Of a DNA stretch of 64,000 nt, positions 31,001-44,589 are shown piece by piece. The translations under genes were made by a program, and so were the position numbers. The stretch's first letter is position 1, and every line of letters starts with the position of its first letter. Where the stretch lies: IMG/VR virus record IMGVR_UViG_3300029998_000013, positions 62,001 through 126,000 of that record, one strand, 5' to 3'. Source of the stretch: a virus. The notes under the pieces are model-generated. The model had not been told where the DNA came from and searched no databases. It saw only the letters and a program-made list of their open reading frames with translations.

Positions 31001-34000
31001 CTACCTTGAACCTTTTTAGGAGTTACTGCAATGTAACTAGGTTCAAATATTCCAGCTTTATCTAATTTAATTTTTAAATCATCAGAGATAACTCCAGAAC
31101 TATCTGTTAGAATACCAATAGTTCTTTGCGGGTTTTCTTTAATTGCTTTAGCAATTGAAAGTAAAGCATCCATTGGAACAGCTCCTTCTACTACTTTATC
31201 GCCATTAAAGACATTTGCACTTTGAAAATATTTTAAAGTAATTCCATCTTTTAAGAAGTTCTCAAAGACAGATTGAGTTGATTTTTGAGAATCTAATCAA
31301 ATTCTACTAATATTTCTAATTGTGGTAGAAACAATATCATTATTGTCTCTTTTTTGATTATTCTGTGCTCTAATAGTTAAGAATAAACTCGGAGCAAAAA
31401 TTCCTGAAACACGACCAACATTATAGTTAATCCCATTAAAATCAACACCTTTTTGTAAGGTGTCACCGGCTGCAAATATTTTAACGACTTTTCCATCATT
31501 AGCCATTGCTCTTTTAGATACTTCATTAATTAATGATTGCTCTAAAGCTGTATAATGACTAATTTCATCAATAAAGATAATTTCAGGCAAATCAGTAGGA
31601 ATATCAAATTCAGGCGTACTCTTGAAGAACAGATGATCTTCATAATTAGACTTTAAAGTAGCCCCTTCGGTATTTCGTTCAATGTCAGTATTTTCATCCT
31701 TCTTGATATTATCAATTACATCTTTTAAACCAAGTCTGGCAAATAACTGATCTTTCGATAAAGTATTTGTAGTATATTTAGTTTTATCTAATCCACTTAG
31801 TACATCATTTTCAAGCTTTGTAGCCTGTTCAATTTCAGGACCAGAGAATCAAACATCAAGATGAGAGTTAGATTGAGACATCATTGCTAAGTACAATTTA
31901 TACATTACTGTAGTCTTCCCTGTACCAGCATTACCTAGAATATAAGTTATTAAAGTAGTATCATATGCTCAAACGCCATCTATTTCATCAGTTTTTTGAA
32001 TAGGAGATAACTCTTGAAGAATTTCTGAAAATAATTCAGGATTAATAGTTGAGGCATACATAATTTTAATTCCTAATTCTTGTGTAAAGAATGGAGCTTT
32101 ATCAAATGTAGTCTTTAGTGCATTTAACATTTTAATATTAAAGTCACTTGATTTTACAGACATTGTTCCTAATAAATATAATAACATGTCATTGTTACTA
32201 ACTGCCTTAATGTCTTTTGTAATTTCATCTTGACCATTAGAAGAATAAATACTTTCAATCCTATTATCAAAAGAAAATAGATTACTTAATATTTTTCCAA
32301 TTGCAACTTTATCTTGTATACTATATTCTTTTACATTTTCATAGAATGAATTCTCTATTGTTAATAATTTTTCTTCATCAGATAGATCTGAACTTAAAGT
32401 ATCAGTAATATTAGGAATAATTGCTTTATCCTTATATGTTAAATTCTTTTTAATTAGTTCACTTCAATTATTAATTAAAAGCTTATTAAATTTGGTCTTA
32501 ATTAATATTTGTTCCTTAGCTAGAAGACCTGAGTTATATTTAGATAGATCTTTTAAAAATTGTAATTTTATTCTAACTCTTTCTAACTCTTTAATAATTA
32601 ATGCTGCTTGATCAGAGGTAATTGAAACCAAGTCTTTCACATCCGATTCAATTTTATTTCGCGCAGCAAAACTTTGACGAGCTGCAATAAATCCTATAGG
32701 ATCAGCATAAGTAAGTTGAGTACTACTTGCACCCCTTACAATGCTTTCAAGCATTTTAATTGTATTAATTGAAGTAGTTAGATCAGAAGTTTTATAACCA
32801 CTGGAGAAATAAGAATCTAGGGTTGAACTTTCAGCTAATTTAGCTTCTTCACTCTCTAAAATATCTCAGATTTTTCCAACAGTTAGTTTTGAATCTCGGT
32901 CCAAAAATACATCAAATTTTCTAATAAAATTATATACTGAGTTTTGTTTAAACATCTTATCATTAGCAGTTAATTGATTTAACTCTAAGACAGGTTTAAG
33001 TGCGTTTCCATTATTTAAGATCTTTGATACAACTTGTCGGAGTCCAGTAATATTTGAAAGTAAATATTCTTGTTGACTTGGATTTGCAGATGCAATTGAG
33101 TCAATTGCTCTTTTTATTCCTTCTGGTAAATTTTCTCCTATAGCTCCAGCATATTGTCAAAACCCATCAATAAAATCTGGATTTTCGCTTTGTGATTCTG
33201 ACACCATTTGACGCAAGCCAGATAAGATAGATTGCAGTTCTGAATTAGATAATGAAGCTAATTTTAAGATATCTGCATCAGATAGACTAAATGTAGAGGA
33301 AAGTGCTTTAATAGGTTTTAAATAACCTGAGACAACTTTCTTAGCTAATATTAATAATTCTCCATCCAGATTTTTATTATTTTTTAATTCTCCAATTAAA
33401 GCAGGTAATAAAGCATCTGTTGTTCCAAAAATTGAAGGCTGATTTGCTAACAATTCTTGTTTTAATTCATTTGTTGCGCTTTGAAAATTATTATATGTAT
33501 TAGCATCTTGATTATAGCGTTTGATTTCTCCATTAAGTAGATTTACCACATTATCTAAGGATGTGTTAAATGTTTCTAAAGCATTAATAATATCAGGATT
33601 TGTTCCAGTATATTCATCTCCAGCTAGAATAGCTTTCTTTTCTTCATCAGAAATATTAGCATTATTAACAACATTAGTAAGATCTTCTGTAATTTTAGGT
33701 AAATCAGCATTTACTCCAAGAGTTGAAGCATATCGTACTAATTCATCAATTGGTGTTTGTTCAGTAACTGAAGGTAGAGCTGTGACCTTTCCAGGCATAC
33801 TAATAAATCTATCTAAAATGTCAGTAGATAATCCTTCGGTAGCTATATGAGATTCTTGTAATTGTTGAACTGAGTCATTAAAATTCTTCTTGAATTCTTC
33901 TAATTCTTCATAAGGTACTAACTTAGCAACTAGCTGTCTTTTATTAATTTCTTTGAATAATTCTTCTTTACGTGCGTATTTATTAGGATCAGACTCAGCA

Positions 34001-37000
34001 CCATCAATTGTAATTGAATTAAATTCAGTTACTAATGGATTAAAAGCTGCATCATTTTGTTCTCTAATTTCACCATTTTCACGTTCAATTTGATCACTAA
34101 AGAGTTTACTAATTGTATCATAGTTAAGTTGTTCAGGAGGCAAAGAATCAATAATTGATTCTAAAACTTTAGCTACAAGTTCTTTCTTTTTAATTACTTG
34201 ATCACCAAATTGAATAACTCCATCTTCATCTTCCATAGTAAAAGCTTTTGTTCCCATTAATGTTTGTGACATTTGAGAATTAATAGCCTCTCATGGAAGG
34301 ACTCTATTACCAGTCTTTTCTTCAATTTGTTTAGCTTGTTGTAAGAATCTTTGAACCTTTGGAACAGAACTTTCTCCGTCTTTAGTATCAAATAAATCTT
34401 GAGTAATAGCTAGATTTAATAAATTTTTTCAAGTTTTTGCAGATTCGTCTATATAACCTGATGCTACATGTTCTCCTAATATAGGATTAAATTTTTGTTC
34501 AAGATTTAAATAAGCTTTATATCCTAAGTCTAAATATTGTCTTAAATCTTTATTTGCAACATAATCTGCAAATTCTTTATCAACTCGTTCCTTACTTAAT
34601 GACATTGTGCCTTTGTCTGGCAAATTATTATACGGAGTATTATATTTAGCTTCAACAAACGATTCTTTATCAATTGCAACAAAATCACTACTAATTGGTT
34701 TAGATAAGTATCATGCAGCTTCTCCAAAATAACGTTCAGCTTGATTACCCTCAAGAATATCTTGAACAATTAATTTATAACTATCGCGTTCTTGAGATAA
34801 TCTTTGTACTTCTTCTGAGTTTTCATCAACCTTTTCGCCAGCTTTTCCATTTAAGCTATTAATTTTAGAACTTAAATCTAAGATTTTTCCTCTATAAGAT
34901 TTATACTCTTCTAATATTAAGCCCTCTAAACCAGTTCCTGATGCTTTTTTATCAGCTCTTAATTGCTGAATTAATATATCATCACGAAGAGCTTTTCTTA
35001 CAACTTCTTCATCACTAGATCCTAAATCTTGAGAATTTAATAATCCATCAATAGATTCTACCATATTAATTGCTCTTCCAGCAATAATATCAGCAGAAGA
35101 TAAAGTGCCACTATCAGCTATATCAAATGTTCCATCGTCCTTGATTGGGCTAATGTAAGTATTACCCCATGAACTTTTATGTTCATTGATAATCTTAATA
35201 ATATCATCTTTTTTACCATTTGCAATTAAATCATAAATATCCTCTTTAGTATCAGTAGGCAATTGATGATGAATTCAAGGATCAATTCTTGATTGTTGAA
35301 ATTCAAACATAGATCCACCAATAAGACCACCAACAAAGTTAGCTAAATAATTTTCTAATCCAGCTTGACTAAAGACAGTACTAAAACCACCCATAGATCC
35401 TTGATTTTTAGTTAATCCAAGGTAAGATAAAATATCTACAACTCCTTTAGTAGCATCTAATACAGCTTGTTCTGTAACTTCTTCAACACCTTCTACTACT
35501 GAATTCTTTCACATAGCTTCGCCTAAAACGGCTGGTGTCATAAAAGTATTATGTAAAGCATCTTTGATTTTTCCGAATGTTCCAGCTAAGCTAGCTTTTC
35601 CAACAGAAGCGTCTTTAGCCACTTCTGTTAATCCATCTTTAACATCATCAAGAAATGGCAATATACTTTTTCTCATAAGAGCTTGGTTTGTACCAAGACT
35701 ATATCCTGTAGTTTTATCTAAGAATCAGTCACCCATTCTGTTATTGGCCATGATACCATACTGTCCTGCAGCTGCACTTAAGGCAGCAAAACCAGCAGTA
35801 CGACGATCATATCCTCCAGCTAGTGCTTGAGAATATACATCTGCTGACTGTAACATTGACATATAACCTAATGATAATGCTTTAGATAATTTAGATTGTG
35901 AATCCATTTCAGCAGCTAACTCAGGAATTTTATTAATCGCGTTTTGACGAATTTTTAGAAAATCGTCCACAGATAATTTATTATCAATTAAATCGCCAGT
36001 TAATTCATCATCAATAGTTTTTAAGAGTTCTTCACCTTTTGCTGAAATCTTATTCATTGCAGGCTTCTTAATAAGCATTGATAAACTAGCAGCTGCTCTT
36101 TGTTCATAAATCTGACTAAAGACTGAGCCAACCATTTGACTTAATTGCTCGTAATTAAAGAAAGAATTCGAACCTTGATCTGATACTGATTGTTGGTTAA
36201 ACTTAGACATATAACTTTCAGCTGCTGTTGCAGCATCATTTAAAGGCGTTTTTGTATCCCCCAATAACATTCCTTCAAATGCTTTATAAAATGTTGGAAG
36301 TATAGAACCTAATGAAACAGCAGCTTTTAATCCTCCATAAACTTCAGCAACACCTGCCACAGGAATAAAGAATGGAGCAATTTCAAAGATCATTTTCGCT
36401 GTTGTTCCCATAATAGATTTATCTCTACTATCCGAGTCTAAAAAGTCAAATTGATTTGCTAATGAGCCGTCTGTAGTTAATAAATCCATCGGACTTACAA
36501 CTTGGCGGCCATAAATTTCTCTATTACCTAATTTTTCTAAAAATAGATTTCCATTATCATCATATTTTCATTCACCTTTTTTATGATTGACCATGCGATT
36601 TGTCTCTGGATCTTTATGCATTCCATCCTCATCCCATTGACCATAAACTAATGTATCCCCAAAGAATTTAGTTAATATTCCTAAATCATTAGCAGATTCA
36701 TTACTCCATGTCTTAGTATCTGGATCATAAACCTTATTTTGTTGCGCAAGTTCTCTAACACTTAAAGGGTTCTCGTCAACACTATTAATACCACTCCTAC
36801 TATATAAGTATTTAAATGGATTAAAGTCTAACTTAAACTCTACTTCAGGTGTAAACGTTTTTGATTCTAACGGGCGAGTTATATCAAATGGACTATAAAC
36901 AGCTTTTCCTAGATTATCTAGGAAATTTTCATCTGTCATCTCTTTATAATGTGATGCTGCTTTATTAAAAGCCAAATCAAATCCTGATGAGTCAAACTGA

Positions 37001-37170
37001 CCATCAGGTGTTTTAAACTTATCCTGCACGAATTTACTTTGCAAATAATCCTCTTTCTTATAAAAAGAGGTATTATCTGGCGTAAGATCTGCAGACATAA
37101 GATCATAAGTTGTTGATTCTGGGTTATTTAATGAGGCAACAAATATATCATTAGGTTTTGTTATTTCCAT
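28009..37170 (-). CDS. Giant virion protein, 3053 aa, with embedded SF1 helicase
   Basis: One frame from ATG at 37170 to TAA at 28009-28011 when TGA is Trp. Residues ~150-600 have Gly/Ala-rich hydrophobic stretches (IAPFFIPVAGVAEVYGGLKA, FVGGLIGGSMF) typical of ejected internal virion proteins. In the middle is a superfamily-1 helicase: Walker A GNAGTGKTT (1746-1754), Walker B FIDEIS (Asp1868-Glu1869), motif III GDTLQ (1902-1906), LTIRAQN with Arg1934, VQGREFD (2054-2060) and YLSRAK (2084-2089). The UvrD/RecD-like order and spacing are kept. The N- and C-terminal thirds have no recognised domains. An ejected helicase could help genome entry or early transcription (inference). Confidence 0.88.
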
Positions 37171-37173
37171 ATA

Positions 37174-39024
37174 TTATTTATTTAAAAATGCTCCGCTAGT
37201 TGAATTAACAACTTTCTGATTAGAGTATAGATTATTTGTCTGAACTGTTCCCATAGTAGGGATCTGTTCCCTAGGCCCTTGTCCTACCATAGCATCTACG
37301 ATAGCAGCATAACCTTGTCTATATGGAATTGTGATCATTCCTTTATAATAATCTTCAACATGTCAAGATTTATCGGGAGTATGATTAATTGTTTTCTTTC
37401 CAACTGTTTCTACTCACACCTTTTTAAGCTGTGGCATAATACGTGTTTCTTCATCTCGTGATAATTTTGTAATAAATGAATTATTATCTGTTAATGTTGT
37501 GCCATCATTTGTATAGCCTCCCATTACTCAGAATGGCTTAACTTTAGAGTTGTCTCTAATAATTTTTACCTTATCTCCATCTTCATACTTTTCATCTATC
37601 TGCAAATTGTAATTATTACGTTTGAAGAAATCCATGGATTGTTGCGCAGACCAATGATCTTTATTTGACTCATATACTGCATAGATTTCTTTAAACTTGG
37701 CAAACTCCTTATAATCTGGGGCACCACTACTGTCCACAGGCATATATACTTTCGCACCATCTTGGCCATTATAAATTAAGTTATTAAATTCGGTTGGATC
37801 CACTAATTTATCACCAAAGTAAACTTTACTTGGTTCTAAGAATTGATTATATCCTGCATTTAGGACATTTTGTAAAGTTGTCATTCCAACACTTTGCCCA
37901 TCTGGAGTAATTACTGGAGATACTCCAGCAATAGATCCATTAAATAGAACTCCAAGTTTTGGATCATTAAAAGTAAAGTGACTTTGAGGAGACATTAATT
38001 TGTCCTTATGTAAAAGTTGAAATTGAGTTAATGATCTCATTCCAGATCCTCCAGAACCATCGCTCGATGCACCAGTAGATGTAACTGGAGTAACAGATGA
38101 TGATTGAGAAATATTTGTTTGAGTCATAATCATATCATAAATAAATTTACTTGGATTTGATTCTCCATTAAGTGCTGCTATTGCGGCTAATTTTTGTTGT
38201 TTATGTGGATCTAGAGTTCTTCAAATATAATTTAAAGCTACATCCGCATGAGCTCGTTCAGTCTTAACTCCAGAAGTTATTTTATTTAATTCCTGAATTC
38301 CGGCCATTTCAGCATAACTAGGTTTAACACCTGTAGCTCCTGCCATCTTTTGTGCTAACTGAGCTTTTGAAACAAATTTAGTATCTTCAGAAGATTCTTC
38401 TCCTAATGATGCTATAATAGCTCTAATATCATTATTAATCTTTTCTACTCCAGTAGAGTTTTGAGCGACGTCAAAAACATCTTCTCTACCAGTTAAATTT
38501 GGATTATAACGACGTTCACTTAATAACTCACTAACAGTTAAGGCTTGATATTTTCCTTTGCCTTTTGCAAAATCTTTAGTTGAGATGGTTTGAACTTGTC
38601 CACCATCATTTTTGACATACATCAATCCACTACTATTTACAGCCACTTCTCCTATTCCACCTGAACTTTCAGCAACAGAATTTGCTTTATCTCAAGCAAG
38701 TTTACTATTTCGAAGTTCATTAACCTTTCCAATCATTCTTAAAGCTAATGTTCGATTAGCTGAACTAGTATAAGGAGTATTTCCTTGAGATTTTTCCAAA
38801 TCAATTAATTCTGAAACAAGTGCATTAACATCATTAGTTAGTCCACCCTTTGTTAAGAGTTCTTTAAAAGTATCATCATCTAATATTGAAGCTGGTTCTT
38901 TTGAAGTAGTACTAGAATTCGTTTGAGAATTTGTAGATCCAAAAGAACTGGCAGGAGAGTGTATAATAGGGGTGAATGTTGCAAATCCACCCCCATTTTG
39001 AAATTTTTCTATATTTACTTTCAT
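37174..39024 (-). CDS. Virion protein, 616 aa, probable ejected cargo protein
   Basis: Continuous from ATG at 39024 to TAA at 37174-37176 with TGA as Trp (TGA at 38692, 38221, 37528 and others). It begins MKVNIEKFQNGG, one of several late proteins with a K-F-Q-x-GG motif near the start. A Ser/Thr/Asn-rich linker follows, then a helical core with KYQALTVSELLSERRYNP and ALNYIW. I remember this core as conserved in crAss-like phages, where a gene at this place encodes a cargo protein packed in the capsid or tail; that match cannot be verified here. It lies four bases upstream of the 3053-aa gene. Confidence 0.8.
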
Positions 39025-39025
39025 A

Positions 39026-42000
39026 TTATTTAAAGACCTTTATTAAAGATTTTTCTAGCATTTCATTATTATGTAAAATAGCTTTAAAGACTAAATCCAA
39101 GTCTTTCTCATTACTTCTTTTTGCATCCCTCATGTTATCGTAATCAATTTTATCTTGTAGTGTCATAGTTCCTCCAGATTTTCTAAAATACATTTGACTT
39201 TGTAAATTATATAATTTTAATTTATTAGCTTCAAGTTTTTTAGTTTGAGGTTCTAATTTTGCTGCAGTTCCCTTTTTGAGAGCATCTCAATTTTTAAAAT
39301 AATCCGATTCTTCTCATGGTGTAGCATAGTTTCCTCCAGCTAATTTAGCAGCTCCAACTGCATCAGTATATTGTTTATAATATGCTTGTTGTGTTTCAGG
39401 TGATGCTGCATCTGAGGCTTCCTTTATTAACTTTTGATAATTTTCATCATTATATAATGAGGAACTTTCTTCCATAGTGTTTCTCATTTTTTTAGGTAAA
39501 ATATTTCTTTCTAGTCCTGTTAATAAATTCGTTACTGCTGTATTTTGAGCTAATGCTTCATTAGAACTAACTAGTTGAATTTGCTTATTTACATTGGCAT
39601 CTATAGCTCTATTTTGTCCAGTAATTTGAGCATTTTGAGCATCTACTCGAGCATCTGCAGCAACTTGTTGATTTGTTAATTGATCTAAACGCTCTCTATC
39701 AGAATATTGACCTTTTGCAATCATTTCTGCACTTTTATTTGCTCCTTCTGATTGAATAGCAATAGAACGGTCTAAATCGCCTTGGGCTCCTGCCATATTT
39801 TGATATTTCCTCTGAAGCTGTGTAGCTTGTCCCTGAGCCATTGTTGTAAATGGAGTAGATTTTCTTGTATATGATTTAGATAATGTTGGAATTGTATAAC
39901 GACTTTCATTTGCGGCAGCTCTTTGTCTATTACCTACAATTTTATTAGTAGCAATTGTTGAGGCTGCCATTCCAAGATTTGATAAATCGGTTAAATCAAA
40001 TCCTTTAGCGGCTCCACTAATTGCTCCAAGAGCTTGATTAAGAAAACCTGGTTTTTGATTAACTTGCTTGGATCCTGTAATAGTAGTCATCATGCCCATT
40101 AAAGCTTTTTCTTGTGCTGTTAATTGACGTGCATATCCACCAGCTTGAAATTTTATAATTCCACCTCTAGCTTTTTTAGGAGCTCTTGTTCTAGTTTTTT
40201 TAACTTTTGAAGCAACTGGTACTTCAGGAACAGCAGGTGTTTCTGCTAATTTCAAGGCTGCTAATTCATCAGCTTTTGCTTTAGCAATTTTTGCTTCTTC
40301 GGTAGCTTTAGCTGTAGCAACTTGTTCAGTGACTTGTTTAGTTTTATTTCGAGCATCTCATCCAGATTGGATTCTGGCACGTCTAGCCTCAGTAATAGAT
40401 TCTACAATTTCGGGTTGATATTTCTTAATATGAGCTTTTGCTAATTCATAATCTCTAACATTAATAGAACGATCTTTATTAATTGGTTGAACATTCTTAG
40501 CTAATTTATAAGCCCCAGAAGTTTCACTAGGAATAAATTGAGATTTTAGAGTACTTGGGTCTAATAATTCATTAATTTGAGTTTCAGTTAATGTTTTATC
40601 TTTGCCAACTAATTTAATTACAGATTCTTTAAATTTCTTTGCAGTTTCTGAATTTGCTGCATCTACAGTTTCTTGTTTTCCAAATAATGATTTTTTAGCA
40701 AATTTTGGTATTTCAAGTTTTCCATTAATTGTAATTGGTTCTTCATCAAGAGTTAAAATAGTTTTATCAGACGTTGAAGCGGTTGGTACAGTTTGACGTT
40801 TAATTGCTCTAATACCCATGGCATCTTTTGCTCAAACATTCCCCATAGCACCTGTCATAAGTATATTTTTTAGATCAGATGGTTTTGTATATTCAATACC
40901 ATTTTCATGCCAATCCTTTGCAAAATTAACTCCAGAAATTACTCCTGGTGCCACTGTTCCAACTCTTAATAAGGTTTGAGCTGTTTTTGATTGAGTTAAG
41001 AATTTTAACTCACCTTTTGCAGCATCTCCCATTCCTTTAGCATAATGTCCTAAAGCTGCACTTCCTAAAATTGGTTTTGAAGAGTCCTTTAAAGTATTTA
41101 ATACTTTTAATCCTTCTTCAAACGCTGCTTTTTCTTCTTTTCCTTTTAATCCTCTTGATAGGGAAACATGTTCTGCTAATTCACCAGTAGTTTTAGCCCC
41201 ATATTTTTCTCCGAGACTTATTACTTTTTGTAGTGATTCTAATTCTGGTTCTGCAAGAGCTATTTTACTAGTTCTACTTGCTATTTTAGCTAAATCCAAT
41301 CCAGTTTCAGCTACTTTTCCAGCTTTTAGTAAAGCTTTTACTCCACCCAATCCAATTGCAGAAAGACCTAAAAATCCTAAATTTAATAGATGATTTCCTC
41401 AATTATCAATTTTACCATCTCTAGCATCCTTAACAAAATCAGCACCAAGTGTAACACCAGCTCCAAGTGCTCCATAAACAGGAATAAAAGAACCTACTGA
41501 TCCAGCAATTGATGCCACATCTAAAGCTTTATCGATTCCATCCTCTTCTTTTCAAGTTCCAGTAATATTTTTTACTTTTGAAGTAGGTGATGATGTATTT
41601 GAACTTGTCTGTGATTCTAATTGTTTTTTATACTCTGCAAAAGACATACCTTTCTGAGCCATAATTATACCACCTTCTTTATGTAACTGTGTTCCATTAA
41701 TTAAGGCATAATATTTAATTAGAGAATCATATACTTGTTCTTTAAGACCAGGGTTACTTAATAAAGCTGGATCATGAGTCAATGCTCATTTTAATGAGCC
41801 AGCTGCTTTAGTTCGATCATCACTAATTTCATTATCATGAATCGCCTGAGCAATTTCATTATAGTCTACTTTATAGTCATAAGAATTAGAATTATGTGTT
41901 CCTTGTTGTAAGGCTGGAAAAATGTTATTATAGTCACGAATTTTAGTGGCAGTATTTCCATATCCTAAAATATTTAGTTTAACAGGTCTCAAATGTTGAT

Positions 42001-43294
42001 CTAAATACATTCCTGTATTATTATCTCAATTTAACTTAAATTTATTTCCACCCTGTTCAACAACTAAACTTTTAGTAAAATCTCTACGTCCTAATTTATC
42101 CGTATTATATTTACTTCCATCATCTTCAGATCAACCATATACTTTAGCATCTGGAAGGTCAGTTTTGAGGTCCATTCCAATGTTATCCTTTTCATGTGGA
42201 TCTAAACCTCATTGCATATCTGCATTATTCTTATGATTTTGTGGATTATAAAAATGAAAACCTTCTAAATCATTATTTCATGAATATCCATATCCAGGAT
42301 GAAACCTGTCTTGAATACCATAATTAAAGAAATTATTGTTGGCTATCATTACATGTTTGCCTGCATCATTTTTAAGAATTTTAACCTGATGTGCTTTTAA
42401 AATATCGTCTAATCAAGGTGTTTTTTCATATCCCTGAGGTCTTCAATTTGCATCTTCAGTTGTATAACCCGCGTTGGTTAAAACATCCTTAGCAGGTCCA
42501 GTAATGCCTATATTATGGAAAAAATCACCAGATTGTTTAGTCTTTGTTGCAAGATTTTTTTCTTCATAAATTTTAGCCTGATCTTCATCAATTAGATAAT
42601 CATTTAAAACTCAACCTAATTTTGAAGAAGCTTGTTTAACTGATTCTCAGTCAGGAGTTCCAGAATTTAAAAGTTGATCTAAGTGTTTAACATCTTCTAG
42701 ATCACTATAATCAAATTTTCCTTTACTTTCAGCATAACTATTTAAATACTTTTTAACATTGCCTTTTGCAAGATCATATATCTTGGTTTTTCTTGCATCA
42801 TCAGTATTAAGTTTTAGTCACTCTGTTTCAAAATTATCTGGAGTAACATAAGCATCTTTACTAAATGTATAATCTCTTAGATTTTGAATTGAAATTTTTG
42901 GTAAGGACGAAACGATAGGAGTTGTGGGTGAGGAAGGCCCTTTCATATTTTTTAAGGCTTTACTATAAATAGCGGCAGCAACAGACATAGCATCATCATC
43001 TCCAGCAATTTTTAAATTTCCTGTAAGTCAATTACTATGAATTTCATCCGCACTACCTTTAAATTGACTATTGTTTGGTCCTGTGACTGTATATGTTTGC
43101 GCAACATCATCTGTATTAAAGGCTTTACCTCCATCAGATGTTGCAAAGTAATCACGAAACTTAGTTAAAGCATCGCGAACTTTTCTTTCGTCTTTACTTC
43201 TTAGCTGAAATGAACCTAGTTGCTTATTTAGTTCCTCGTCTAAAGCATTGCGGTCTATTGTGTCACCAGCTTTTAATTTTTTTATTAACGCCAT
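39026..43294 (-). CDS. Large virion protein, 1422 aa, helix-rich with hydrophobic segments
   Basis: ATG at 43294 to TAA at 39026-39028; the region 42011-43028 was read codon by codon and holds only TGA (about ten), no TAA or TAG. The N-terminal half is polar and rich in Trp encoded by TGA. A middle zone has hydrophobic Gly-rich stretches (SVGSFIPVYGALGAGVTLGA, LGFLGLSAIGLGG) that may insert in membranes. The last third is Gln/Ala-rich and helical, and contains GGIIKFQAGG, the shared K-F-Q-x-GG motif. A related GGIIMAQKG occurs earlier. No enzyme motif is seen; an ejected internal protein forming a channel is an inference. A terminator precedes it. Confidence 0.83.
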
Positions 43295-43318
43295 ATGTTT
43301 ATATTATTGTATGTTTAT

Positions 43319-43356
43319 TCAAAAAAGGGGAAACAGGTCATACTGCTTCCCCTTTA
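43319..43356 (-). terminator. Intrinsic terminator (leftward) upstream of the giant genes
   Basis: Read on the - strand, AAAGGGGAAGCAG pairs with CTGTTTCCCCTTT around a short loop and is followed by a run of T. It lies between the 92-aa gene (stop 43377) and the ATG of the 1422-aa gene at 43294. No promoter was recognised after it, so it probably acts as an attenuator lowering expression of the giant genes. Confidence 0.8.
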
Positions 43357-43376
43357 AGGTAGGCCTCATTATCTGC

Positions 43377-43655
43377 CTAGTTTGTTCTTACCAATTTACC
43401 ACCTTTTCTTTGATAAGTTGGTTGTTGAGGTTGTTCTTGGGCACCTTGTAACAATTGCATAATCATCTGTGCTAACATTGCTGCTGCCTCTGGACCAACT
43501 TGTTGAATGATTTGTTGTGCCATTTGAGCTACTTGTTCTTCAGGTCCTCCTGCTGCAGGTGCTCCACCTTGTTCTCCACCTTGTTGTTCTGGTGCTGGTG
43601 CACCTTGTTCGGGGGCTGGGGCAGCTCCACCTTCTTGAAATCTTTTAATTTTCAT
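43377..43655 (-). CDS. Small Gln/Gly/Pro-rich virion protein, 92 aa
   Basis: It begins MKIKRFQEGG, the K-[FY]-Q-x-GG motif shared with neighbouring virion proteins, followed by a low-complexity stretch of Ala, Pro, Gln, Glu and Gly. An amphipathic helix (about residues 38-72, VAQMAQQIIQQVGPEAAAML and on) and a second RKGGK near the C-terminus follow. It ends in TAG. A conserved small internal or scaffold-like protein is possible. No TGA is present. Confidence 0.75.
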   Translation of the reverse strand: MKIKRFQEGGAAPAPEQGAPAPEQQGGEQGGAPAAGGPEEQVAQMAQQIIQQVGPEAAAMLAQMIMQLLQGAQEQPQQPTYQRKGGKLVRTN

Positions 43656-43662
43656 TTTTTAA

Positions 43663-44589
43663 TTAATTTTTGGATTTTACAAATTCAGGCTCATTTGTTT
43701 CTTGAGTCTGTAGAAATTTAAATACTCGTTTGCCTAAAGCTTTATAATCATTATCATTCTGTGTCGAATATGCTTTCTTAGCAAACCTAATTAAGGTTCT
43801 AGTATTTGCTCTACTAAATATTCTTTCTCCTCCATCAAGTTCCATTTGGGATTCTCCGTTAGAGTCTAACACAAGCATTTTGTCTTTATTTATCTGACTT
43901 TCAGGAGAGAGATCTAACTCATCTCCTGGCTTTATTCCGGAGTTTACATTTACTTCTAATACAAAAGAGACATTCATTTCTGACATTGGTTCTTCTGAAT
44001 TTGGAACTCCTTGATGAACTGATATAACTTCTAATTCATCATTTATAAAAATTATATCTAAAGGAATAAGAGTATCTTTCATTCAAAAAGAAACTTCATC
44101 TGGTTCATCAAACACAAATAACATTCCTTTATTATTATCTAAGGATTCTCTATTTGATAATCCAATTTCTTTTTCTTCTTCTGTTTTAGCAATTTCTACA
44201 GTAAAAGTTTTATCGCCAATAGCAATCTTAACAAGTTTACTATCAACTTCTATTTCATGTTGTTTAGCAACTTGGTTGTCCTCTTCTTTCTGTATATTAG
44301 TTAATTCATTATTAAACGAATTAATTTTTGTTTGAAGATCTTGAACTGTTTTACTATACTTAGCTTTAATATCTATTAAACTTTCTATAGTTTTAATAGG
44401 AGATTGTGATAAATTAGATGCTTTTCTTAATGCATTAATTTGCTTTTGTAATTGTTTATATTTATCAAGAACTAAAGTAATTCCAATTTCTTGTTGTTGT
44501 TCTTCTGTAGTGACATCTTTAGTTAAATCATTAAACTTAGTTTTTAATTCTTCTAATGACGTATTATTGAAACAAGTTATTTGTGTCAT
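43663..44589 (-). CDS. DUF192-family protein fused to a coiled coil, 308 aa
   Basis: Read through TGA at 44083-44085 the frame runs from ATG at 44589 to TAA. Residues ~1-110 are a coiled coil. Residues ~115-235 match the DUF192 family: KGMLFVFDEPDEVSFWMKDT, then PLDIIFINDELEVISVHQG and VLEVN. The conserved Trp of FWMxxT is residue 169 and is encoded by TGA, one of the clearest pieces of evidence for recoding. The C-terminal ~70 residues are charged (RTLIRFAKKAYSTQ). DUF192 has no firm biochemical function. Its presence among virion genes suggests a structural or accessory role. Confidence 0.82.

Noticed and set aside
9082-44085. TGA read as glycine (code 25) instead of tryptophan
   Set aside because: At recognisable family positions (FWMKDT of DUF192, GLAQW of the lysozyme) Trp, not Gly, is expected.
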